This document shows, piece by piece, positions 1-5,307 of a stretch of 5,595 nucleotides of DNA. Numbering within the stretch: the first letter of the stretch is position 1; the number at the start of each line of letters is the position of its first letter. The notes beneath the pieces were generated by a model. It worked only from the letters and a program-made list of their open reading frames with translations, ran no database searches and was not told the DNA's origin. The DNA comes from Planctomycetota bacterium (GTDB taxonomy: Bacteria; Planctomycetota; Planctomycetia; Pirellulales; Lacipirellulaceae). Both the position numbers and the translations under genes were made by a program. The stretch is taken from positions 1 through 5,595 of the forward strand of contig JAJRUA010000280.1 of the NCBI GenBank assembly GCA_024278035.1, in the 5' to 3' direction.

Positions 1-89
1 AGGACTCCCCCGCCATGCACGAGCATGAAGACGATGAAGAGGACGATGACGAGGACGAGGACGACGGAGAGGGATCATCGACCAAGTAG
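1..89 (+). CDS. 3' end of an unidentified protein with an acidic tail (partial)
   Basis: The frame whose first full codon begins at base 3 is open from the window edge to the TAG at 87-89. The visible C-terminus begins DSPAMHEHEDDEED, is almost entirely Asp and Glu through its middle, and ends GSSTK. An Asp/Glu run like this is normally a disordered tail; in other proteins such tails bind metals or basic partners, but nothing here shows which applies. An in-frame ATG at 15 could also start a 24-residue peptide, but the open frame to the edge and the terminator downstream fit the end of a longer gene better. The family cannot be identified from this fragment. Confidence 0.6.
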   Translation, partial: DSPAMHEHEDDEEDDDEDEDDGEGSSTK

Positions 90-113
90 TCCTTATTGAA
101 ATCGTAGTTAGAA

Positions 114-139
114 GTAGCGCGGAGGGATTCCGTTGCTAC
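114..139 (+). other. Small hairpin downstream of the acidic-tail gene
   Basis: Arms GTAGC (114-118) and GCTAC (135-139) enclose a second stem CGGA/TCCG (120-123 and 129-132) with a five-base loop. No T-run follows, so it is not a terminator by itself. It lies in the 3' untranslated region ahead of the strong terminator. Its function is unknown and it may be chance. Confidence 0.3.
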
Positions 140-202
140 GCCACTCAAGGAGATAGGGGTTAAGAAGACATAGGCACCACGCCACCCAATCGGGCCTCCT
201 AA

Positions 203-243
203 CGGGCACCCTGGCAAGTCATCGCCAGGGTGCCCGTTTTTTT
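203..243 (+). terminator. Strong intrinsic terminator
   Basis: A perfect 13-bp stem, CGGGCACCCTGGC (203-215) with GCCAGGGTGCCCG (224-236), has an eight-base loop and is followed immediately by seven T (237-243). This is a textbook Rho-independent terminator for the + strand gene ending at 89. It isolates that gene from lpxB. Confidence 0.92.
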
Positions 244-264
244 CGTAACGGACCTACAATGCAC

Positions 265-371
265 AAAAAACAGCAGAGAAATTGAACGCGAATTCAGCGG
301 ATCAACGCGAATAAAGAAGTTTTTTATCCGTGGTCATCCTTACTAATCCGCGTCTAATTCTTCTGCTTTTT
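265..371. repeat. Long imperfect inverted repeat in the gap before lpxB
   Basis: The left arm (265-315) and right arm (320-371) are imperfect reverse complements around a GAAG centre at 316-319. The outer ends match well: AAAAACAGCAG near 266-276 against CTGCTTTTT at 363-371. In the middle, AATTGAACGCGAATT (280-294) matches the complement of the right-arm bases near 345-359. By my hand alignment about 22 of 33 positions match in the core at 280-312 and 326-359. The region is AT-rich and noncoding. It could be a degenerate miniature element, a dispersed intergenic repeat, or a long hairpin in the lpxB leader; one copy cannot tell these apart. Confidence 0.5.
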
Positions 372-492
372 ACCTTCGTGGTTCCCGCATAAGAACTGCC
401 GTTCCGGCTTTGGCCTTGATCTGGAATACTCTTGCTTCGCGAGTTTATCCCAATTGCCCAAATTGCAGGGCGGCAGCCGCCGCCAAAATCAG

Positions 493-1737
493 ATGGAAAT
501 CTTTTTCTCCGTTGGCGAGCCGAGCGGCGACTTGCACGGTGCGAACTTGATTCGTGAGCTTCGCACACGATTTGCTCAAAGCCATTCGGGCGAAGAGCTG
601 CGCTGCGTGGGCTATGGTGGTCCTCGCATGGAGGCCGAAGGGGCCGAGCTGCATACCGACCTGACCAAGATGGCGGTCATGGGCTTCTTCTTGCAAGTGA
701 TGAAGAAGGTTCCCAAGTTCTTTCGACTAGCGCGCGAGGCACGCCGCTATTTCCGTGAGCATCGCCCCGATGCGGTGGTGCTGATCGACTTTCCTGGTTT
801 CAACTGGCACATCGCTCGTCATGCAAAGCGGGAAGGGGTCCCCGTTTTTTATTACGGTACACCGCAGCTTTGGGCGTGGGCACCATGGCGGGTGAAAAAA
901 ATGCGCCGGACAGTGGACCATGCTCTCTGCAAATTGCCGTTTGAGGAGAAGTGGCTCTGCGAGCGAGGCTGCAACGCCACGCATGTAGGCCATCCCTACT
1001 TCGACGAACTACGTGGCCGTAAGTTGGACGCGACATTCATTACTGAGCAGCGCAACGAGAAAGAGGGGCCGCTCGTAACGATCCTTCCCGGTTCGCGTAC
1101 GCAGGAGGTCAAGGATAATTTTCATTGGCAACTTGCTGCTGCCGAGCGGATTCGCCAGCAGGTGCCCGACGTTCGATTTGCCGTGGCGGCATTCAAGCCT
1201 TCGCAAGCGGAGCTTTGTGAGAAGCAGATCGCTAAGTTGGATTGGGCTGCTGCGGAGCGTCCGGTCGTTCATGTGAAACGAACGGGCGAGCTGATCGAAG
1301 CGGCGACCTGCTGCTTGGCCGTTTCTGGTTCGGTATCGCTAGAGCTACTTTTTCACGCTAAACCGACCGTGATTCTTTACCACGTTTCGCGTTTCCCTTT
1401 TTGGTTGCAGAAGATTTTCCGCCGTGTCCGTTACATCACGCTGGTCAATTTGCTGACGACGGACGACCTTTTTCCCGAAGAAGTCGGCATCTACGACCCG
1501 TCGTGCCCCGACGATGCCCATGTGCTGATGCCTGAGTATCTCACCTGCGAAGACCGGTCGGCAGAGCTTGCAGGGCATCTGATTGAGTGGCTCACCGATG
1601 AGACGGCTCGTGAGGCGTTGATTGAGAAGATGGGCAAACTTCGCGAACAGGTCGGCCACGGCGGTGCTTCAGAACGAGCGGCAGAGTACCTGCTGCGTGA
1701 ACTGACCAGCAGCGCTGCCCAACGTGCGGTTGCGTAG
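493..1737 (+). CDS. lpxB: Lipid-A-disaccharide synthase LpxB
   Basis: LpxB joins UDP-2,3-diacylglucosamine to lipid X, giving the tetra-acylated disaccharide of lipid A and releasing UDP. It works at the inner face of the cytoplasmic membrane and belongs to glycosyltransferase family 19. The 414 residues start MEIFFSVGEPSGDLHGANL, the classic LpxB N-terminus. Other family marks are GYGGPRMEAEG (40-50), the IDFPGFN segment with the probable catalytic Asp99 (98-104), YYGTPQLWAW (120-129), the UDP-site LPGSR (198-202) and SGSVSLE (278-284), and FPFWLQK with NLLTTDD further on. E. coli LpxB has 382 residues, so this one is slightly long. I chose the ATG at 493 over an in-frame TTG at 454 because homology begins exactly there; no clear Shine-Dalgarno precedes either. 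Its presence implies lipid A synthesis and so a Gram-negative envelope. No other lpx gene is visible nearby. Confidence 0.96.
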   Translation: MEIFFSVGEPSGDLHGANLIRELRTRFAQSHSGEELRCVGYGGPRMEAEGAELHTDLTKMAVMGFFLQVMKKVPKFFRLAREARRYFREHRPDAVVLIDFPGFNWHIARHAKREGVPVFYYGTPQLWAWAPWRVKKMRRTVDHALCKLPFEEKWLCERGCNATHVGHPYFDELRGRKLDATFITEQRNEKEGPLVTILPGSRTQEVKDNFHWQLAAAERIRQQVPDVRFAVAAFKPSQAELCEKQIAKLDWAAAERPVVHVKRTGELIEAATCCLAVSGSVSLELLFHAKPTVILYHVSRFPFWLQKIFRRVRYITLVNLLTTDDLFPEEVGIYDPSCPDDAHVLMPEYLTCEDRSAELAGHLIEWLTDETAREALIEKMGKLREQVGHGGASERAAEYLLRELTSSAAQRAVA

Positions 1738-1749
1738 TTGGCGTGTGTC

Positions 1750-1785
1750 GGGTGCCACTGTCTGGCTTGTCCAGCAGTGGCACCC
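1750..1785. repeat. Bulged palindrome between lpxB and the M50 protease gene
   Basis: GGGTGCCACTG (1750-1760) pairs with CAGTGGCACCC (1775-1785). After one bulged T, CTGG (1762-1765) pairs with CCAG (1771-1774) around the loop CTTGT. This makes a 15-bp hairpin starting 12 bases after the lpxB stop. No T-run follows (CTTATCG), so it is not a standard terminator. It could be a dispersed REP-like palindrome, a 3' stabilising hairpin or an attenuating structure. From memory, similar GGTGCCACTG palindromes recur in planctomycete genomes, but this is unchecked. Confidence 0.75.
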
Positions 1786-1823
1786 CTTATCGAATGACAT
1801 CTTTTGCTAGGATCACACAAACT

Positions 1824-2504
1824 ATGCTCTTTGGCAGTGCTGCTCCCACACCGTATGACCTTCGGTTCATGCTATTCGGGTTCCCCATTCGTATACACCC
1901 AGGTTTTTGGGTCGTTGCGGTCCTCTTGGGAATGAATCTGCCGCCCCGTTACGTCCCGATTTGGGTAGCGGCGGTGCTCGTTTCGATTTTGGTCCATGAA
2001 TTGGGCCATGCCGTGGTGCAACGCTGGTTCGGGGGGCGTCCGCAGATTGTCCTTTACACTTTCGGAGGTGTTGCCGCAGCGGAAGGCGTCGATCGGTCCC
2101 CTTGGCGGAACATTTTGGTGTCGTTGGCGGGGCCTGGCGCAGGCTTTATTTTCTTTGGCGTACTCTACGCTGCGACGCAATTTTTTGGTGAACCGACCAA
2201 TCTCAACGCTAAAATCGCAATTATTTTTCTTTTAGAGATAAATTTTTTTTGGGGCGTGATCAATCTTTCGCCCATTCTTCCGCTTGATGGCGGACACGTG
2301 GCTCGCGAACTGCTGATGCTGTTTCTGAAGCCGTCGAAAGGCATGGTTGCCTCGCTTTGGTTGTCAATTTTTGCGTCGGTTGTTATCGGGTTGTTCCTCT
2401 TCCAAATAACGAAATCTACTTGGAATCTAATGCTTTTCGGCATGTTGGGTTATCAAAGTTACGAAGCGCTCGTCGCTTATCGGCGTTCGCGCGGTGCTTG
2501 GTAA
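1824..2504 (+). CDS. Site-2-type intramembrane metalloprotease (peptidase M50 family)
   Basis: A 226-residue polytopic membrane protein that should cleave substrates within the membrane using zinc. The zinc-binding HELGH is at residues 58-62 inside the second hydrophobic segment, and the third-ligand motif NLSPILPLDGGH is at 147-158 with Asp155. SLAGPGAG (100-107) is also typical of the family. Six hydrophobic segments lie near 26-40, 44-64, 96-121, 130-152, 174-196 and 200-216. There is no PDZ or CBS domain, so it resembles the compact SpoIVFB/YwhC-like group more than RseP; the substrate is unknown. I chose the ATG at 1824 because AGGA sits at 1809-1812 and the family-like sequence starts about there. 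ATG at 1794 and GTG at 1743 are in frame, but the GTG start would translate through the palindrome at 1750-1785. The gene follows lpxB by 86 bases on the same strand, so co-transcription is possible but unproven. The fourth helix contains a T8 run at 2243-2250. Confidence 0.9.
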   Translation: MLFGSAAPTPYDLRFMLFGFPIRIHPGFWVVAVLLGMNLPPRYVPIWVAAVLVSILVHELGHAVVQRWFGGRPQIVLYTFGGVAAAEGVDRSPWRNILVSLAGPGAGFIFFGVLYAATQFFGEPTNLNAKIAIIFLLEINFFWGVINLSPILPLDGGHVARELLMLFLKPSKGMVASLWLSIFASVVIGLFLFQITKSTWNLMLFGMLGYQSYEALVAYRRSRGAW

Positions 2505-2892
2505 GTGAACCGTTTGCAAGCGATAGGTTGATGTTCACAGGAACGCTGTTGGTTCGCTGCAATGGCGTTCTTGATCCGATAAAAGGACTCGAAGAAGAAA
2601 AAATATGCTGAGTTTTTAGAAAAACCTGTTGCAGTACCACGACTAATGCTTACAGTATCGCCCAGGTGCAACCGATGATGGTTGACAACGTAAGCGAATC
2701 AAAAAAAGCAGTTGAGAGCAAAGCACGGAGCACGGCTCGAAGCAATTTTTTGGTTGGCTAGATTTTTTTGACCATCAGTCGGGAGTCGCTGCGGAAGAGC
2801 GGCTCATTATGGAAACGGGGCGTCAAGATCGCCAGAACTTATCGTTGCGGCTTACTTGATACTCCCCGACTCACTTTTTAAGGAGGATTCCT
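2505..2892 (+). other. Noncoding gap upstream of the histone-like gene
   Basis: I see no convincing gene in this stretch of 388 bases. It is locally AT-rich with A and T runs near 2700-2707 and 2763-2769. A hairpin at 2541-2570 (GAACGC with GCGTTC, plus an inner GTTG/CAAT stem with one G-T pair) could mark the end of the protease transcript but lacks a T-run. A TTGACA at 2682-2687 has no acceptable -10 box 16-18 bases on. The promoter of the downstream gene probably lies here but cannot be placed. Confidence 0.5.
2878..2886 (+). promoter_or_regulatory. Strong Shine-Dalgarno for the histone-like gene
   Basis: TTAAGGAGG lies six bases before the GTG at 2893. It is close to a full complement of the 16S rRNA 3' end and much stronger than anything before the other genes here. 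It fixes the GTG start and suggests high translation. Confidence 0.9.
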
Positions 2893-3204
2893 GTGGCTAA
2901 GAAGAAACGCAAAGTTGCCAAAAAGAAGGCAGCGAAGAAGAAGGTTGCCAAGAAGAAAAAGAAGAAGGTAGCCAAGAAGAAGACGACGACCAAGCGTAAG
3001 GTCGCCAAGAAAAAGAAGAAAAAGGTAGCCAAGAAGAAGACGGCTAAGAAGAAAAAGAAAAAGGTAGCCAAGAAGAAGACGGCTAAGAAGAAAAAGAAAA
3101 AGGTAGCTAAGAAAAAGACGGCTAAGAAGAAAAAGAAGAAGGTAGCTAAGAAGAAAAAGGCGAAGCGCAAAGTGAAGCGGAAGTCCGCTAAGAAGAAGCG
3201 CTAA
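2893..3204 (+). CDS. Extremely lysine-rich histone H1-like DNA-binding protein
   Basis: The product has 103 residues, of which I count 65 Lys and 5 Arg, with the rest mainly Ala, Val and Thr. It has no acidic or aromatic residue and no Cys. It is built from VAKKKTAKKKKKK-like units and starts MAKKKRKVAKKK. Such proteins resemble the basic tails of eukaryotic histone H1 and bacterial H1-like proteins such as chlamydial Hc2; they bind DNA or RNA through charge and stay disordered when free. Nucleoid compaction is the likely role, but this is inferred from composition alone; binding of rRNA or polyphosphate is possible. Three tandem 39-bp units occupy 3025-3141. The start is GTG with a near-perfect Shine-Dalgarno, and a bidirectional terminator follows, so it looks monocistronic. 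It has far more lysine and less proline than AlgP-type AAKP repeats. Confidence 0.85.
   Translation: MAKKKRKVAKKKAAKKKVAKKKKKKVAKKKTTTKRKVAKKKKKKVAKKKTAKKKKKKVAKKKTAKKKKKKVAKKKTAKKKKKKVAKKKKAKRKVKRKSAKKKR
3025..3141 (+). repeat. 39-bp in-frame tandem repeats in the histone-like gene
   Basis: Units at 3025-3063, 3064-3102 and 3103-3141 each encode VAKKKTAKKKKKK. The first two are identical at all 39 bases; the third differs at three synonymous positions (GCC to GCT, and one AAG/AAA change on each side). A partial fourth unit starts at 3142, and diverged relatives lie upstream from 2968. The pattern indicates recent slippage or unequal exchange, so copy number may vary between strains. Confidence 0.93.
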
Positions 3205-3269
3205 GTACTTCTCTTTGAAGAGAAATCGGAGCTGCGGCGGCTAACCCCTGCCAAACGCTTTGAGCAATA

Positions 3270-3311
3270 AAAAGCCGCGTGGCTTGGCAGGATGCCAGCT
3301 ACGCGGCTTTT
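3270..3311. terminator. Bidirectional intrinsic terminator between convergent genes
   Basis: AAAAGCCGCGT (3270-3280) pairs perfectly with ACGCGGCTTTT (3301-3311). An inner stem TGGC/GCCA (3285-3288 and 3294-3297) has a five-base loop. The A-rich left flank and T-rich right flank let it work on both strands. It serves the histone-like gene and probably also the mrp homologue reading towards it. Confidence 0.85.
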
Positions 3312-3345
3312 GCTGTTTTCACAGCGTTTTTAACGAGGTTTTTCA

Positions 3346-3383
3346 CGCCAGGATGGCGTGGCTATAGCCTCGCCATCCTGGCG
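3346..3383. repeat. Perfect 13-bp palindrome beside the mrp stop
   Basis: CGCCAGGATGGCG (3346-3358) and CGCCATCCTGGCG (3371-3383) are exact reverse complements; the spacer TGGCTATAGCCT can extend the stem through GGC/GCC. There is no T-run on either strand. It begins 17 bases past the mrp stop codon. It may be a dispersed REP-like element or a 3' mRNA-stabilising hairpin rather than a terminator. Confidence 0.8.
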
Positions 3384-3400
3384 AGGGATATCTCGCAACG

Positions 3401-4471
3401 TTAAAGAACGGGCAGCGAAGGCACCGGAGGGGCTGCGGCATGGGCGTCGGCAAGCTCGCGAACCATCTTGCGTGTGATCTCCCGCAGAAAAGGCGCGACT
3501 TCTTCGTCGGCAAAGTTGTCCGAGGTCTGACCATCGTCGCCTCGCTTCCGTAAATCCATGTTGATCGGCACTTCACCAAGGAACGGCAAGCCAAGTTCCG
3601 CCGCCTTGGACTTTGCACCGCCGTTGCCGAAAATGTCGTAGCGGATACCGTTATCGGGGCAAAGGAAGTAGCTCATGTTCTCCACAACGCCCAACACCGG
3701 GATGTTCACCTTGCGGAACATGGCAATCGCTTTGACGGCGTCGAGCAAGGCCACGTCTTGTGGTGTGCAGACGACGACCGACCCGCTGAGTGGCAAGAGC
3801 TGTGACAACGTCAGTGCGATGTCGCCCGTGCCGGGAGGCATGTCGATGATGAGGTAATCAAGGTCTCCCCAGTTCGTATCGCGAAGCATCTGCGTCACCG
3901 CACCATGAAGCATGGGCCCGCGCCATACGATTGCCTCGTCGGCAGGAACCATGAAGCCCATGCTGATGAGCTTGATGCCATCCTTTTCAATCGGTTGAAT
4001 TTTCCCATTAACTTGCTGAGGCCGCTCGTTGACGCCTAACAGGTGCGGAACACTCGGGCCGTAAACGTCGGCGTCCATCAAACCGACCTTACAGCCGACG
4101 TTTTTGAGGCCGTAAGCGATGGTTGTTGCAATCGTGCTCTTACCAACGCCCCCTTTGCCACTACCAACGGCGATAACGCTCTTCGCTGTTACCCCTACTT
4201 GCCCCAGTTTCTCAGCCGGGCGATTGTGTTCGGTAAAATGGATCGCGTAGTCGGACGTTTCGTGCCCAAGTTCTTTGACCAATTGATCGCCGAGCTTCGC
4301 AGCGAACTCCTGACGAATTGGCGCTGCCCAGCTTGTCAGCGCGATTTCGATAGAGACCGTATCGTTTTGAGACTCAATCGCTCCTGTCTGTCCCAGTTGG
4401 CCCAAGGGACGCCCCGTCTCAGGGTCCGGAAAGGCTTCAACAATCGAACGAACCGATTCAAGGGAGGGCAT
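3401..4471 (-). CDS. mrp: Mrp/ApbC/NBP35-family P-loop ATPase lacking usual Fe-S cysteines
   Basis: Mrp/ApbC proteins are cytoplasmic MinD-like ATPases that carry or help insert Fe-S clusters. This 356-residue protein has an N-terminal MIP18-like (DUF59) domain at about 5-80, then the deviant Walker A GSGKGGVGKST (103-113), the DADVYGPS segment (133-140), Walker-B-like LIIDMPPGTGD (207-217), and the Mrp C-terminal segment NMSYF...YDIFG. The ATPase residues are all intact. However, the CxxC that bridges the Fe-S cluster in the family reads CPDN here (Cys271, Asn274), and the N-terminal TPxCP motif reads SWAAP (47-51) with no Cys. Cluster binding of the usual kind is therefore doubtful, though the ATPase should work. 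I chose the ATG at 4471-4469; an in-frame TTG three codons earlier is weaker, and neither has a Shine-Dalgarno. It is convergent with the histone-like gene and shares that junction's terminator. Confidence 0.94.
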   Translation of the reverse strand: MPSLESVRSIVEAFPDPETGRPLGQLGQTGAIESQNDTVSIEIALTSWAAPIRQEFAAKLGDQLVKELGHETSDYAIHFTEHNRPAEKLGQVGVTAKSVIAVGSGKGGVGKSTIATTIAYGLKNVGCKVGLMDADVYGPSVPHLLGVNERPQQVNGKIQPIEKDGIKLISMGFMVPADEAIVWRGPMLHGAVTQMLRDTNWGDLDYLIIDMPPGTGDIALTLSQLLPLSGSVVVCTPQDVALLDAVKAIAMFRKVNIPVLGVVENMSYFLCPDNGIRYDIFGNGGAKSKAAELGLPFLGEVPINMDLRKRGDDGQTSDNFADEEVAPFLREITRKMVRELADAHAAAPPVPSLPVL

Positions 4472-4803
4472 AGCGATCAACGGGGGAGTAAGCGTTGTGG
4501 AGGAAGACGGGGGCGAGCCCGTAGTTTAAGGCTGGTTCTTAAAAAACCACAGAGCCAGTCGGGATGATTGCACCGATTATTCCGGTTTTTCTCTCAATAG
4601 GGCCTGCGCCGATAGCCGATCCTTCTACAGACCTGGCTGCCCAATCGAGGCCCAAATAAGGGGAGCAGTCTGGCCGGAACGGCGACGAACGTCGTATTTT
4701 TGCTGCACGTCACGGATACCATTTGGAACTCCGGCTCTTTTTCAGGCCGCGGGAAACTTCCAAAAAGGTTCTAGGCGTCTGCTTTTAGGGGGGGGAATTC
4801 ACG
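4472..4803. other. Divergent intergenic region
   Basis: This gap of about 330 bases must hold the promoters of the mrp homologue (leftward) and the exported-protein gene (rightward), but I cannot place -35/-10 boxes confidently on either strand. A weak hairpin at 4530-4556 (GGCTGGTT with AACC and AGCC, four bases bulged) would lie in the mrp leader. An interrupted stem from CAGAC near 4629 to GTCTG near 4670 could form in either transcript. No gene is supported here. Confidence 0.45.
4787..4795 (+). promoter_or_regulatory. A plus G8 tract acting as a probable ribosome binding site
   Basis: AGGGGGGGG ends eight bases before the ATG at 4804. It can pair partly with the anti-Shine-Dalgarno and supports that start. 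A run of eight G is also prone to slippage and to sequencing error, but a change here would not shift the reading frame; it could only alter ribosome-site spacing. Confidence 0.5.
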
Positions 4804-5130
4804 ATGATCCGCAGGATATTTTCAGCCGCCTTGCTGACAGCCGCCATAGCGGCCACTTTCGCTTGCCAGCGTGCCGAAGCCCAGCAGGCCTATGGCCGGG
4901 CGTGGGGCGGGACGCATTCCAGTACCGATTGGGAACGTTTTTACCACTACCCGTACGTCTATTACCCCCAAAACTACTGGGGGAGTGAGTACTACCGGAG
5001 TTCGGACAGCTTGTACCATCGGTACCCAGCAGAAATGCGAATCCCGGTTTACAACAAGCGTTGGCACAACTACTACCCCAGCCCGCGCAAGTTCCACAGC
5101 GGCCATCACTTTGTGCTTGATGTTTTTTGA
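4804..5130 (+). CDS. Small exported Tyr/Trp/His-rich protein of unknown function
   Basis: A 108-residue protein with a clear signal peptide: MIRR, a hydrophobic stretch from about 5 to 21, and a signal peptidase I site after AEA at residue 26. Cys21 lies in the hydrophobic end, but ATFAC is a poor lipobox, so a lipoprotein is less likely. The mature part of about 82 residues holds 14 Tyr plus several Trp, His, Phe and Pro, with runs such as FYHYPYVYYPQNYWG (45-59) and EYYRSSDSLYHRYP, and it ends SGHHFVLDVF. It has no Cys and no known catalytic motif. It resembles short planctomycete proteins I recall being labelled 'calmodulin-binding', a label I would not trust. A role in the envelope or extracellular matrix is possible but inferred only from export and composition. 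It reads away from mrp and towards the right-hand partial gene. Confidence 0.82.
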   Translation: MIRRIFSAALLTAAIAATFACQRAEAQQAYGRAWGGTHSSTDWERFYHYPYVYYPQNYWGSEYYRSSDSLYHRYPAEMRIPVYNKRWHNYYPSPRKFHSGHHFVLDVF

Positions 5131-5182
5131 GCTTGTGAGCAAGAAGCGTAACAGGCGTAGCGTAGCTTTAGAGGGCGAGTCG

Positions 5183-5215
5183 TCGGCGTAAGCCGCCGGT
5201 GGTTGCTACCGCCGA
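5183..5215. repeat. GC-rich hairpin, possible dispersed repeat
   Basis: TCGGCG (5183-5188) pairs with CGCCGA (5210-5215), and AGC (5191-5193) with GCT (5205-5207). An alternative local fold is CGGC-GTAA-GCCG (5184-5195), with a GNRA-type loop. It lies 52 bases after the exported-protein stop and has no T-run. The GGCGTAAGCCGCCGG text resembles an intergenic repeat I recall from Pirellulales genomes; this has not been checked. Confidence 0.45.
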
Positions 5216-5249
5216 AACAGTGCCGCTCTTGGGAGAAGGCATTCGCTGC

Positions 5250-5278
5250 AAAAACCTCCGGGTCCTTACGGCACCCGG
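5250..5278 (-). terminator. Intrinsic terminator for the right-edge gene
   Basis: Read on the minus strand, CCGGGT, a bulged G, CC, the loop GTAA, GG and ACCCGG form an eight-bp stem (5258-5278) capped by a GNRA tetraloop. AGG and then five T follow (5254-5250). It starts 29 bases past the stop of the minus-strand gene at 5308. The T-run is short and three bases from the stem, so strength is moderate. Confidence 0.65.
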
Positions 5279-5307
5279 CTCGCCTTAAGCACAGAGTTCA
5301 AGTTGCT

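Noticed and set aside
454..492. Upstream TTG start for lpxB, adding 13 residues
   Set aside because: The added residues do not resemble the LpxB N-terminus, which starts exactly at the ATG at 493.
1743..1823. GTG start for the M50 protease
   Set aside because: It would translate the palindrome at 1750-1785 into a Ser/Gly/Pro-rich leader unlike the family; the ATG at 1824 has AGGA upstream.
2682..2710. TTGACA as a -35 box for the histone-like gene
   Set aside because: No TATAAT-like hexamer occurs 16-18 bases downstream, and it is over 180 bases from the start codon.
2968..3162. Repeats in the lysine-rich gene as a CRISPR array
   Set aside because: The units are contiguous, in frame and lack unique spacers; they are coding tandem repeats.
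2871..3170. Minus-strand Phe-rich hydrophobic frame (FFFLATFFF repeats)
   Set aside because: It is the antisense shadow of the lysine codons in the histone-like gene; the plus strand has the perfect Shine-Dalgarno and terminator.
4043..4567. Plus-strand open frame of 174 codons opposite mrp
   Set aside because: It lies almost wholly antisense to the well-supported mrp homologue, has no recognisable domain, and its sequence is explained by the codon pattern of the opposite strand.
4804..4881. Lipoprotein reading of the exported protein (Cys21)
   Set aside because: The residues before Cys21 (ATFA) do not fit a lipobox, and a good AEA signal peptidase I site follows at residue 26.
4871..5191. 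Overlapping plus-strand frame across the exported-protein gene
   Set aside because: It overlaps a gene with a clear signal peptide, and its Thr/Arg-rich product looks like a frame-shifted shadow.
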